37,818 bases of DNA. It comes from Candidatus Gastranaerophilales bacterium. Its GTDB lineage: Bacteria > Cyanobacteriota > Vampirovibrionia > Gastranaerophilales > Gastranaerophilaceae. The notes under the pieces were generated by a model. It did not search any database and was not told the origin of the DNA. It saw nothing but the letters and a program-made list of their open reading frames with translations. Positions 16,144 through 22,604 of the stretch are shown here, piece after piece. The position numbers and the translations under genes were made by a program. The stretch spans positions 1 to 37,818 of the forward strand of contig CANQLK010000003.1 in NCBI GenBank assembly GCA_947624665.1, given 5' to 3'. The first letter of the stretch is position 1; the number at the start of each line of letters is the position of its first letter.

Positions 16144-16743
16144 ATGAAAAAATTAGGTTTCACCCTCGCCGAAGTTTTAATTACTTTGGTAATTATAGGT
16201 GTAATTGCTGCTATGACAATTCCTACATTGATGAACAACACAAATGCTCAGGAATATCGTTCTGCATTTAAAAAAGCTATGTCATCAGTTAACCAAGCAT
16301 TGGAAACAGAATATGCTCTGGAAGGTCTTACCGCAGCAGATTTCGATTCCAGTGCAGAATTAGTATCAGACGTATTTAAGAAAAGACTCCAAACTTTAGA
16401 TGTAGACAACATAGTTACCGGCTCGGGCGGTAGTGCAGATACTTCATTTACAACTGCAGATGGTGCAATATTTACTGTTGTTAATTTCTCCGGTGCAGGT
16501 GCAGATACCTCAGAAGGTGAAGAAGCAAATTGTAACTATGAAAATACAAAAGCTTGCGGTACTGAACCAAACTTGTATATCGATGTTAACGGTTTAAGAA
16601 AACCTAACAAGCTTACAACTTCTTACAAAAGACCAAGAGATATTTACACTGCTTCTATCTACTCACAAAAAGTTATCCCTTATGATGAAGCTGCTCAAGG
16701 TGTTATGTATGACAGACCTGTTGAAGAAGGCGGAGGCGACTAG
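16144..16743 (+). CDS. type IV pilin-like / pseudopilin protein
   Basis: This is an exported filament-type protein with a class III signal: MKKLG then FTLAEVLITLVIIGVIAAM. Prepilin peptidase would cut after Gly5; the conserved Glu lies at position +5 of the mature protein (Glu10). A hydrophobic N-terminal helix (6-30) would anchor the subunit. The globular part carries Cys130 and Cys138, probably a disulfide, followed by LYIDVNG, a calcium-loop-like pattern frequent in pilins of this lineage. The 199-aa length is typical. It has its own near-consensus promoter and terminator and no assembly genes nearby, so it is a free-standing subunit gene. AAAGG lies about 11 bases upstream of the ATG. Confidence 0.88.
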   Translation: MKKLGFTLAEVLITLVIIGVIAAMTIPTLMNNTNAQEYRSAFKKAMSSVNQALETEYALEGLTAADFDSSAELVSDVFKKRLQTLDVDNIVTGSGGSADTSFTTADGAIFTVVNFSGAGADTSEGEEANCNYENTKACGTEPNLYIDVNGLRKPNKLTTSYKRPRDIYTASIYSQKVIPYDEAAQGVMYDRPVEEGGGD

Positions 16744-16768
16744 TTAAAAAAACTAAAATAAAAATTTT

Positions 16769-16804
16769 AAAAAAAGAGGGCAAATTTATTTGTCCTCTTT
16801 TTTT
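16769..16804 (+). terminator. intrinsic terminator of the pilin-like gene
   Basis: AAAAAGAGGGCAAAT pairs with ATTTGTCCTCTTTTT (one G-U pair) around a 2-base loop and is followed by a T-run. It begins about 26 bases after the stop codon. Confidence 0.85.
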
Positions 16805-16913
16805 ATATATAACGAAACCCAAAACAGGATTGATGTTCATGAATTGACCTGAGTTACAATACATAACAAATGGGATATAGAGAAGGAATACATAGAAGGA
16901 TATAGAGAAGGCA

Positions 16914-18041
16914 ATGAGAATTAATACTTTTTCAATTTTAACAAATTATAAAAATACAAACAATAATAAAGCAAACATAAAATCAATAAATAAACTTGAA
17001 TATACTCCAATAACAGATACATTTACTTTCCGTGGAGATATTGCAAAACAAGAAGAAGGTGAATGGAAAGTAATTCCTTGTTACGATAAAGACCCGGAGA
17101 ATTACGAAGCCAATGCAAAACAACTAAAAAAAATCCTAAAAAAAAGAATATATTGCGGAAAAATTTATCCAAAAACACTGTTAAAAACACAGACTTATCA
17201 TATATATATGACGGGAAATAAGCCTGCTGTAGTAATAGCTACGGAAGATGATAATATTAAAGACATAAGAAGCAATGTTAATGGGGATCTTAATGACAGA
17301 TACCTTGATATAGTAAATCAATATATTGAAAATAATAAGCTTAAACCTTCAAAAAATGCAGAATTAACATTAGAAGTAAGCAAATACCGAAAAGATAAAT
17401 ATGACAAATATAAAAATGACCTTAAGTGTGCAATAAGAATACAAAATGCCGAAAAAATTTTTAACTATTTTAATATAAAAACAGATACGGACAGATTCGG
17501 AAATATGACTATATCCGAATACAAACAGCCCGATAGCGAAATAACATATAAAGCTTTAGGAATAGACGAAAATAAATTATTATCCCGTGTAGTAACAATA
17601 GAAGGTGATGCGGACTTTAGGAAAAGTAAATTAACCTCCCCGGGCGCAGTTGAATACATCGGCGGTAACGCTATTTTTAGTTCTTCCGATATTACAAATT
17701 TGGATAAAATAGAAGTTATTGAAGGTGATGCATATCTTAATGCCTCGAAAGTTAATGATTTGGGAAATTTGGAATTTATAGGCGGAAATGCAAATTTTAG
17801 AAATTCTAATATTACCTCATTAAAGAATTTGGAGCATATAGGCGGTAACGCATTTTTTAGAGAGTCAAAAGTTAAAGATTTAGGAAAACTTAAATATATC
17901 GGAGGTGAAGTTACTTTTATAAATTCACCGTTAACAAAAAAAGATTTTGCAAATATCAAACACAAAAAAGAATCAACGGCGGAAAGTTTTCCTAATGAAC
18001 CGTTAGAAAGCGAACTTTTAATCTGCGGCGAGAACGATTAA
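16914..18041 (+). CDS. unknown protein with FRG motif and six 20-residue solenoid-type repeats
   Basis: The 375-aa protein belongs to no family I can name. The N-terminal 36 residues are polar and low-complexity, leading to TFTFRGD (Phe39-Arg40-Gly41), similar to the early FKG in the protein at 1074-2693. The middle (45-225) is lysine-rich and unassigned. Residues about 228-347 hold six 20-residue repeats of the pattern x-I-G/E-G-N/D-A-x-F-x-x-S-x-I/V-x-x-L-x-x-L/I-E, for example YIGGNAIFSSSDITNLDKIE. The regular spacing suggests a right-handed beta-solenoid or LRR-like scaffold. There is no signal peptide. GAGAAGG lies only 2 bases before ATG 16914, within a duplicated 13-bp stretch. Confidence 0.72.
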   Translation: MRINTFSILTNYKNTNNNKANIKSINKLEYTPITDTFTFRGDIAKQEEGEWKVIPCYDKDPENYEANAKQLKKILKKRIYCGKIYPKTLLKTQTYHIYMTGNKPAVVIATEDDNIKDIRSNVNGDLNDRYLDIVNQYIENNKLKPSKNAELTLEVSKYRKDKYDKYKNDLKCAIRIQNAEKIFNYFNIKTDTDRFGNMTISEYKQPDSEITYKALGIDENKLLSRVVTIEGDADFRKSKLTSPGAVEYIGGNAIFSSSDITNLDKIEVIEGDAYLNASKVNDLGNLEFIGGNANFRNSNITSLKNLEHIGGNAFFRESKVKDLGKLKYIGGEVTFINSPLTKKDFANIKHKKESTAESFPNEPLESELLICGEND

Positions 18042-18090
18042 CCTTTATTTTAAAATCACAAAAGCTTTAAATAATATTCGGCAGTAAAAA

Positions 18091-18975
18091 TCAGTCCAAG
18101 AAACCGAATTCGGAAGCATTGGAAAAGACATCGGTTGTTATTCCTTTACAATTGACCGCTGTCAAATTTTTAAGTTCTTCATCCGTGTTAACGGTCCACG
18201 TTTCCAAATCGAATCCTGAATTTTCCAATAATAAACCCGTATCAGGAGTTATTTGTGAAGATTTTATATCAAGAAAAACATCATTTTCTTCGGTATCTAA
18301 ATCCTGCAAAATATTTATTGTTTCTTCATCAGCCTGAGTTTTAGATAAATAGCCAAGGCGTGAATCAGGCATAATATTATTTATAAGCTTTAAATTGTTA
18401 TCATCAAAACTAATCCAAGTAACATTATTTTCAAGTCCGGCTTCTTTAACTGCATCGGTAAGGATTTTCGCACGCTCTTCATCAAAAGATGAGCCTGACT
18501 TTAAATCTACATAGACATTTAAGCCATAATCTTTGCAGCACTGCAACAATTCGCTAAATGTAGGAATTTTTGTTCCTTTAAATTCTTTATCTTTCCAAAT
18601 ACCAAAATCGTATTTTTGAAGTTTTTCATAAGTAAGTTTAGAACACTTTTTGGGAAGTAGAAACTTCCAACCGTTGGCTCGTCTTGCCGTACGATTAATT
18701 GTATCATCGTGAAGCAGAACGGGAACATTATCCTTAGTCCATTCGATATCACATTCCACGGTAGTAAATCCGTTTTCGGCAGCTGCAATGTAGGCAGGAA
18801 TTGTATTTTCAGGCGCTACAGCACTATACCCTCTATGAGCAATGAATTCCACCTGATTTAAGTCATTATCGGATTCGCCAATATTTAACGCTTCGTTACT
18901 ATCATTGGCATCGTAGATAACCGTTCCTTTTATATATTGTATTGGCAGTGGACTAATAGTAATATTTTCTATCAT
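18091..18975 (-). CDS. glycerophosphodiester phosphodiesterase
   Basis: GDPD-family enzymes hydrolyse glycerophosphodiesters to glycerol-3-phosphate and an alcohol. The 294-aa protein has FIAHRGYSAVAPENT (His47, Arg48, Glu56, Asn57), ECDIEWT (Glu74, Asp76) and LLHDDTINRT (His89), which are the metal and acid-base residues of the TIM barrel. The C-terminus (LETWTVNTDEEL then GITTDV) is also typical. An unusual 40-residue N-terminal extension rich in Asp/Asn precedes the domain and is not a signal peptide, so the enzyme is probably cytoplasmic. A weak AGGA lies about 15 bases before the ATG. It is convergent with the solenoid-type gene. Confidence 0.93.
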   Translation of the reverse strand: MIENITISPLPIQYIKGTVIYDANDSNEALNIGESDNDLNQVEFIAHRGYSAVAPENTIPAYIAAAENGFTTVECDIEWTKDNVPVLLHDDTINRTARRANGWKFLLPKKCSKLTYEKLQKYDFGIWKDKEFKGTKIPTFSELLQCCKDYGLNVYVDLKSGSSFDEERAKILTDAVKEAGLENNVTWISFDDNNLKLINNIMPDSRLGYLSKTQADEETINILQDLDTEENDVFLDIKSSQITPDTGLLLENSGFDLETWTVNTDEELKNLTAVNCKGITTDVFSNASEFGFLD

Positions 18976-19117
18976 AATTATAATAATATCCTACTTATAT
19001 ATAAAAAAATTTTTTCGATAAAAATTGCTTGAAAATATTTAAATATTCAATAGATAAGATGATAAAAAGTTATTAAAATTTAAAACGACAACTGCAAAAC
19101 TCCGTTTATTTTCATAC

Positions 19118-19146
19118 TTGACTTTTTATAGACATTTGTCTATAAT
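19118..19146 (+). promoter_or_regulatory. lexA-umuC promoter
   Basis: TTGACT (19118-19123) and TATAAT (19141-19146) have a 17-base spacer. The predicted start site coincides with the ATG at 19153, so the lexA message may be leaderless. A second TATAAT overlaps at 19146-19151. Confidence 0.78.
19126..19145. promoter_or_regulatory. 20-bp palindrome, candidate LexA/SOS operator
   Basis: TTATAGACATTTGTCTATAA is a perfect palindrome with 9-bp arms and a 2-bp centre. It fills the promoter spacer and overlaps the -10 box. Its position before a LexA-like repressor gene makes it the natural autoregulatory site. Confidence 0.72.
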
Positions 19147-19152
19147 ATAATT

Positions 19153-19728
19153 ATGCTGACAGAAAAACAAAAAACATTCTTTGAAAGATTAAAAGAATTA
19201 TACGGACAAGAAATCTTCCCCAGCTTCGAAATTATTGCTAAAGATTTTGGGTTCAAACACAAAAATTCCATCTGGCAATATTTCAATAAACTGAAAGAAG
19301 AAAATTTAATCTGCGAAAAAAATAACAGATTTTATATAAATAAAGAATTCTTCGGCGCAGTTTTGTTTTCGTCGGTAGTAAAAGCAGGTTTCGCATCCGT
19401 TGCTGATGATTACATCGAAAAACGGGTTTCTTTGGATGAAACTTTCGATATAAACAATCCTTCAACCTTCCTCTTTACCGTTTCAGGCGATTCAATGATA
19501 AATCTTGGAATATATGAAGGCGATAAGGTTATAATCAAAAAAAGTAATACCGCCACCAACGGCGATATAGTTGTAGCCTATATAGACGGCGGATATACTC
19601 TTAAAACATTCAGAAATAAAAACGGCAAAGTTTGGTTGGAACCGGCTAACCCCAATTATCCTAATTTATATCCGAAAGAACAGTTGGTTATCTTCGGCAT
19701 AGCGCAAGGAATTGTAAGAAAATTTTAA
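19153..19728 (+). CDS. lexA: LexA-like SOS repressor (HTH plus S24 self-cleaving peptidase)
   Basis: This transcriptional repressor is inactivated by RecA-stimulated self-cleavage. The N-terminal winged-helix part (1-60: LTEKQKTFFERLKELY, then FGFKHKNSIWQYFNKL) matches LexA DNA-binding domains. The S24 domain has the Ala78-Gly79 scissile bond (VKAGFAS), the nucleophile Ser114 (SGDSMIN) and the general-base Lys151 (YTLKTF). The 191-aa length is normal. It lies 83 bases upstream of umuC, so it may serve as a local repressor of the polymerase rather than the genome-wide LexA; UmuD-like function is a further option given the partner. No ribosome-binding site precedes the ATG, consistent with leaderless translation. 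Confidence 0.9.
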   Translation: MLTEKQKTFFERLKELYGQEIFPSFEIIAKDFGFKHKNSIWQYFNKLKEENLICEKNNRFYINKEFFGAVLFSSVVKAGFASVADDYIEKRVSLDETFDINNPSTFLFTVSGDSMINLGIYEGDKVIIKKSNTATNGDIVVAYIDGGYTLKTFRNKNGKVWLEPANPNYPNLYPKEQLVIFGIAQGIVRKF

Positions 19729-19760
19729 AATTATTCAAATAAACACAATTATTCTTCTAT

Positions 19761-19796
19761 TGCGGGATACTCCTCCCATATATCCCGCACCGTTTT
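19761..19796 (+). terminator. terminator-like hairpin between lexA and umuC
   Basis: TGCGGGATA (19761-19769) pairs perfectly with TATCCCGCA (19781-19789) across an 11-base loop and is followed by CCGTTTTTCTT. The umuC ribosome-binding site begins 5 bases after this. It may act as an attenuator that lowers umuC expression relative to lexA. Confidence 0.6.
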
Positions 19797-19811
19797 TCTT
19801 AAAGGATGGTT

Positions 19812-21026
19812 ATGAAAGAAAAAATTATCGCATTAATAGACGGAAATAACTTTTTTGCAAGCTGTGAAATACTTATGAACCCCTCACTCCGAGGGAAAGC
19901 CGTATGCGTGCTAAGCAACAATGACGGATGTGTTATTGCCCGCTCAAAAGAAGCAAAACAGGCAGGTATCAAAATGGGTATGCCCTACTTTTTGGCAAAA
20001 AAAAGCTTCCCTAACGCCGTATATCTTAGTGCTGATTTTTCCCTATATCAGAATTTATCTTCAAGAATGATGAAATATTTGGAAAATTTCTCCGAAAAAA
20101 TAGATATTTACTCTATTGATGAAGCTTTCATTGATATAACGGGTCTTAATAAATTATTTAATTTATCTTTAAAAGAAATCGCTCAAAAAATTAAAACCGA
20201 AATCGAAACAAATATAGGTGTTTCTGTTTCTGTAGGTGTAGCGAGTTCAAAAGTACTCGCAAAAATCGCTTCCTATAAAGCAAAAAAACTTAATGGAACC
20301 TATGTTATAGAAAATAATATGATTAAAAACGAACTGGAAAGTATTCCTATTGAAGAAGTTTGGGGTATCGGCAGAAATATTGCAAGAAGTTTAAGAAAAT
20401 TCGGGATATTTTATACCGATGAAATTCTGTTAAAAGATGACGAATTTTACAGAAAAAACTACGGGAAAAAAGGACTTGAATTAAAATACGAGCTTATGGG
20501 CAAAAGCGTAATTCCGTTAACGGGAATTATAGAAAAACCAAAGTCCATACAAAGAACAAGGGCTTTCCCCGAATTTTCAAAGGATAAGAATTATATCATG
20601 ACGGAACTTGAAATTCATCTGCATAGTGTTTGCAAAAAACTTAGAGAAAATCAGCAAAAAACTTCTCTCATCTTCGTAATGCTTAGAACTAAAGATTTTA
20701 GAATATCCGTTAGAGAAATGAAGCTTGATTTTTCAACTAACTCCGAAATACGGCTTATAAAATACGTAAAAAAACTTTTTTCGGATATGTACAATAAAGA
20801 TATAATTTATCGTGCTTCGGGAATTTATGCCGTTTGCGATAAAGATGATAACGGTCAAATTCCTTTGTTTTGCAAACAAAAAGAAAATGAAAAAATAAAT
20901 AATGTATCAAAAGCGATAGATAAAATAGAAAATAAGTTTGGCAAAGGTTTCATTTTTTTGGGCGAAAATGGAGTAAAATCCGTTAACGAACGACACAAAA
21001 GAAAAATGAATTTCAGAGCATTCTAA
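19812..21026 (+). CDS. umuC: Y-family DNA polymerase, UmuC type
   Basis: UmuC is the catalytic subunit of translesion polymerase V. The 404-aa protein starts KIIALIDGNNFFASCE (palm Asp) and has SNNDGCVIARSKEAK, YSIDEAFID (catalytic Asp-Glu), VGVASSKVLAKIASYKAK, and a helix-hairpin-helix region VWGIGRNIARSLRKFGI. The little-finger domain follows, and the C-terminus (VSKAIDKIENKFGKG) is UmuC-like. I start it at ATG 19812, because AAAGG at 19801-19805 is 6 bases upstream; the earlier ATG 19806 abuts the same site. No separate umuD is present; the S24 repressor upstream is its only partner in the window. Expression should be induced by DNA damage. Confidence 0.95.
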   Translation: MKEKIIALIDGNNFFASCEILMNPSLRGKAVCVLSNNDGCVIARSKEAKQAGIKMGMPYFLAKKSFPNAVYLSADFSLYQNLSSRMMKYLENFSEKIDIYSIDEAFIDITGLNKLFNLSLKEIAQKIKTEIETNIGVSVSVGVASSKVLAKIASYKAKKLNGTYVIENNMIKNELESIPIEEVWGIGRNIARSLRKFGIFYTDEILLKDDEFYRKNYGKKGLELKYELMGKSVIPLTGIIEKPKSIQRTRAFPEFSKDKNYIMTELEIHLHSVCKKLRENQQKTSLIFVMLRTKDFRISVREMKLDFSTNSEIRLIKYVKKLFSDMYNKDIIYRASGIYAVCDKDDNGQIPLFCKQKENEKINNVSKAIDKIENKFGKGFIFLGENGVKSVNERHKRKMNFRAF

Positions 21027-21166
21027 AAATAATGCGGCTTATTCAAAATCCGATAAACATTTGCAAAACAGCAAAATATATCTTCACATATTCACTTGCG
21101 ACGGACTATTAAAGACTTCAAGCAAAACAAATTATATGATAACGGATTAAATAAAGTCATGGTGCA

Positions 21167-21442
21167 TTATATTGCGGCAGTTTTAGCCTGATATTTAATA
21201 AGACATTGTGCTAACTGGTCAGGACAGCTTGTCGGTTTGCCTCCGCATTTTATTCCTTCAAGCTTTGATATTACATCTTCAACTTTCATTCCTTTTATAA
21301 GCTGCTTTATACCTTGAAGATTCCCGTTGCACCCGCCAAAAAATTCCACATCTTTTACCGTTCCGTTTTCTATTGATAATTGAATTAATTTACAGCAGGT
21401 TCCTTGTGTTTCATATTGAATTACTTCTGATTTATCTGTCAT
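21167..21442 (-). CDS. TSCPD-domain protein (TIGR03905 type)
   Basis: The 91-aa protein is a full-length TSCPD-domain protein. It has TQGTCCKLIQLSIENG, VEFFGGCNGNLQGIKQLI, and the signature CGGKPTSCPDQLAQCL near the end. Four Cys residues in fixed positions suggest a metal or redox site. The same domain occurs at the end of class II ribonucleotide reductases, but the free-standing form has no proven role. A strong ribosome-binding site (GGGAGAGG) precedes the ATG. It is divergent from rubrerythrin across 121 bases holding a 21-bp palindrome, suggesting shared redox-stress control. Confidence 0.9.
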   Translation of the reverse strand: MTDKSEVIQYETQGTCCKLIQLSIENGTVKDVEFFGGCNGNLQGIKQLIKGMKVEDVISKLEGIKCGGKPTSCPDQLAQCLIKYQAKTAAI

Positions 21443-21463
21443 TTTTTTACCTCTCCCTCTTCA

Positions 21464-21484
21464 TTTTAATTGACTCAATTAAAA
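21464..21484. promoter_or_regulatory. 21-bp palindrome between divergent TSCPD and rubrerythrin genes, PerR/Fur-like
   Basis: The arms TTTTAATTGA and TCAATTAAAA flank a central C. The odd-spaced AT-rich symmetry resembles Fur-family (PerR) boxes, known in other bacteria to control rubrerythrin. It sits 22 bases from the TSCPD ATG and upstream of the rubrerythrin -35. Confidence 0.6.
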
Positions 21485-21511
21485 AATTAAAGTTCCATTT
21501 TTTTATTTTAA

Positions 21512-21541
21512 TTGCACAAAACAGGCATGACAATATATAAT
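21512..21541 (+). promoter_or_regulatory. rubrerythrin promoter
   Basis: TTGCAC (21512-21517) and TATAAT (21536-21541) are separated by 18 bases. The predicted start near 21548 lies just before the ribosome-binding site GGGAG, which fixes the start codon at 21564 rather than 21549. Confidence 0.65.
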
Positions 21542-21563
21542 CAGGAAAATGGGAGAAATTAGT

Positions 21564-22100
21564 ATGACGGAATTAAGAGGAAGCAAAACAGAAAAGAACT
21601 TATTAGCCGCTTTTGCAGGTGAATCACAGGCAAGAAATAAATATACGTATTTTGCCTCGGCTGCAAAAAAGGACGGTTACGTTCAAATAAGCAAGATTTT
21701 TGAAGAAACGGCTAATCAGGAAAAAGAACACGCAAAAATATGGTTAAAACTGCTTAACGGAATAGGAGATACCGCACAAAATCTTAAAGAGGCAGCTGAA
21801 GGCGAACACTATGAATGGACGGAAATGTATAAGAATTTTGCTCAGGAAGCAAAAGAAGAAGGTTTTGACAGAATTGCTTTTCTATTTGAATATGTAGCTA
21901 AAATCGAAAAAGAACACGAAGACAGATATAAAAAACTGTTAGACAATATTAACAATAATCTTGTATTTTCTTCAAACGATGAACTGGCTTGGAGATGTTC
22001 AAACTGCGGACACATTCACTACGGTAAGACCGCACCTGAAATTTGTCCTGTATGTAATCATCCGAAAGCATTTTTCGAAAGAAAAGTCGATAATTTTTAG
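21564..22100 (+). CDS. rbr: rubrerythrin
   Basis: Rubrerythrin reduces hydrogen peroxide in the cytoplasm of anaerobes. The 178-aa protein has the ferritin-like four-helix diiron domain (LLAAFAGESQARNKYTYF, ETANQEKEHAKIW, FEYVAKIEKEHEDRY). A C-terminal rubredoxin-type domain follows, with two CxxC pairs (WRCSNCGHIHYG and CPVCNHPKAFF). Lengths and motif order are canonical. I chose ATG 21564 because GGGAG lies 8 bases upstream; ATG 21549 would fall at the predicted transcription start. The palindrome upstream suggests peroxide or iron control. A strong terminator follows. Confidence 0.97.
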   Translation: MTELRGSKTEKNLLAAFAGESQARNKYTYFASAAKKDGYVQISKIFEETANQEKEHAKIWLKLLNGIGDTAQNLKEAAEGEHYEWTEMYKNFAQEAKEEGFDRIAFLFEYVAKIEKEHEDRYKKLLDNINNNLVFSSNDELAWRCSNCGHIHYGKTAPEICPVCNHPKAFFERKVDNF

Positions 22101-22121
22101 TCCTAAATATTTTAATATTTT

Positions 22122-22152
22122 AAGGGGAGAACAAGTTTTGTTCTCCTTTTTT
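22122..22152 (+). terminator. rubrerythrin terminator
   Basis: GGAGAACAA and TTGTTCTCC pair across a 3-base loop. The stem is extended by A-T and G-U pairs and followed by a run of T. Confidence 0.88.
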
Positions 22153-22171
22153 GTTATTTCAGCGAATTTGC

Positions 22172-22197
22172 AAAAAAAAGCTCTTTTGGTAAAGAGC
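22172..22197 (-). terminator. intrinsic terminator reading on the minus strand, no gene assigned
   Basis: On the minus strand GCTCTTT-ACCA-AAAGAGC is followed by eight T. On the plus strand there is no T-run, so it is not a second rubrerythrin terminator. It would end a transcript coming from 22200-22600 on the minus strand, where no gene is visible. Confidence 0.55.
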
Positions 22198-22400
22198 GTT
22201 AACTAGGTTAGTTTTGGTAGATAGTTGTTCAGTTTAGACTATATGAGTCTTACATTTCTTTTAATAACCCTGAAAAAATTTTTATGCTTTTTTTAAATAA
22301 AAAATTTACATAACTTTACAAAAAAATATAAAATATAACTAAAGTTTTAGAAAATAAAGCCGATAAAATAAACGGAAGTAAATTCGGTTGAGGTAGAAAA

Positions 22401-22535
22401 ATGTATTACAATTCGGTTTGGCCGGGTGCCTACAGTTTTAAAAATGAAATAAAACTTTTTACAACTTGGTTCAAAAACCAAATTGATATAATTTTGGCAA
22501 GAATAGAAGAAACCGAAAAAAAACTTGGCGAATAA
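22401..22535 (+). CDS. small ORF, 44 aa, unknown
   Basis: The frame runs from ATG 22401 to TAA 22533-22535. GAGG lies 7 bases before the ATG, a convincing ribosome-binding site. The product begins with an aromatic stretch (MYYNSVWPGAYSF), has an amphipathic middle (KLFTTWFKNQIDIILARI) and a charged end (EETEKKLGE). It looks like a small helical protein without a clear membrane span. A possible promoter (TTTACA at 22305-22310 and TATAAA at 22327-22332) lies upstream. I recognise no family. Its own ribosome-binding site and its isolation in a 500-base gap argue for a real small gene. Confidence 0.55.
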   Translation: MYYNSVWPGAYSFKNEIKLFTTWFKNQIDIILARIEETEKKLGE

Positions 22536-22545
22536 GGCATTATTC

Positions 22546-22574
22546 TTGCGATATAAAAATTTATAAGCTATACT
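22546..22574 (+). promoter_or_regulatory. putative yifB promoter
   Basis: TTGCGA (22546-22551) and TATACT (22569-22574) have a 17-base spacer. The start would be about 24 bases before the GTG. A 9-bp inverted repeat CTATACTTT/AAAGTATAG overlaps the -10 and early leader. Confidence 0.55.
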
Positions 22575-22604
22575 TTAGAGGAAAGAAAAGTATAGGCTAA
22601 AACT

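Noticed and set aside
17465..17965. 166-aa minus-strand frame opposite the solenoid repeats
   Set aside because: It is produced by the regular codon pattern of the 20-residue repeats and has no ribosome-binding site.
22198..22270. tRNA-like stretch downstream of rubrerythrin
   Set aside because: A GTTCAG-type segment and small stems are present, but no proper T-loop, acceptor stem or anticodon arm could be formed.
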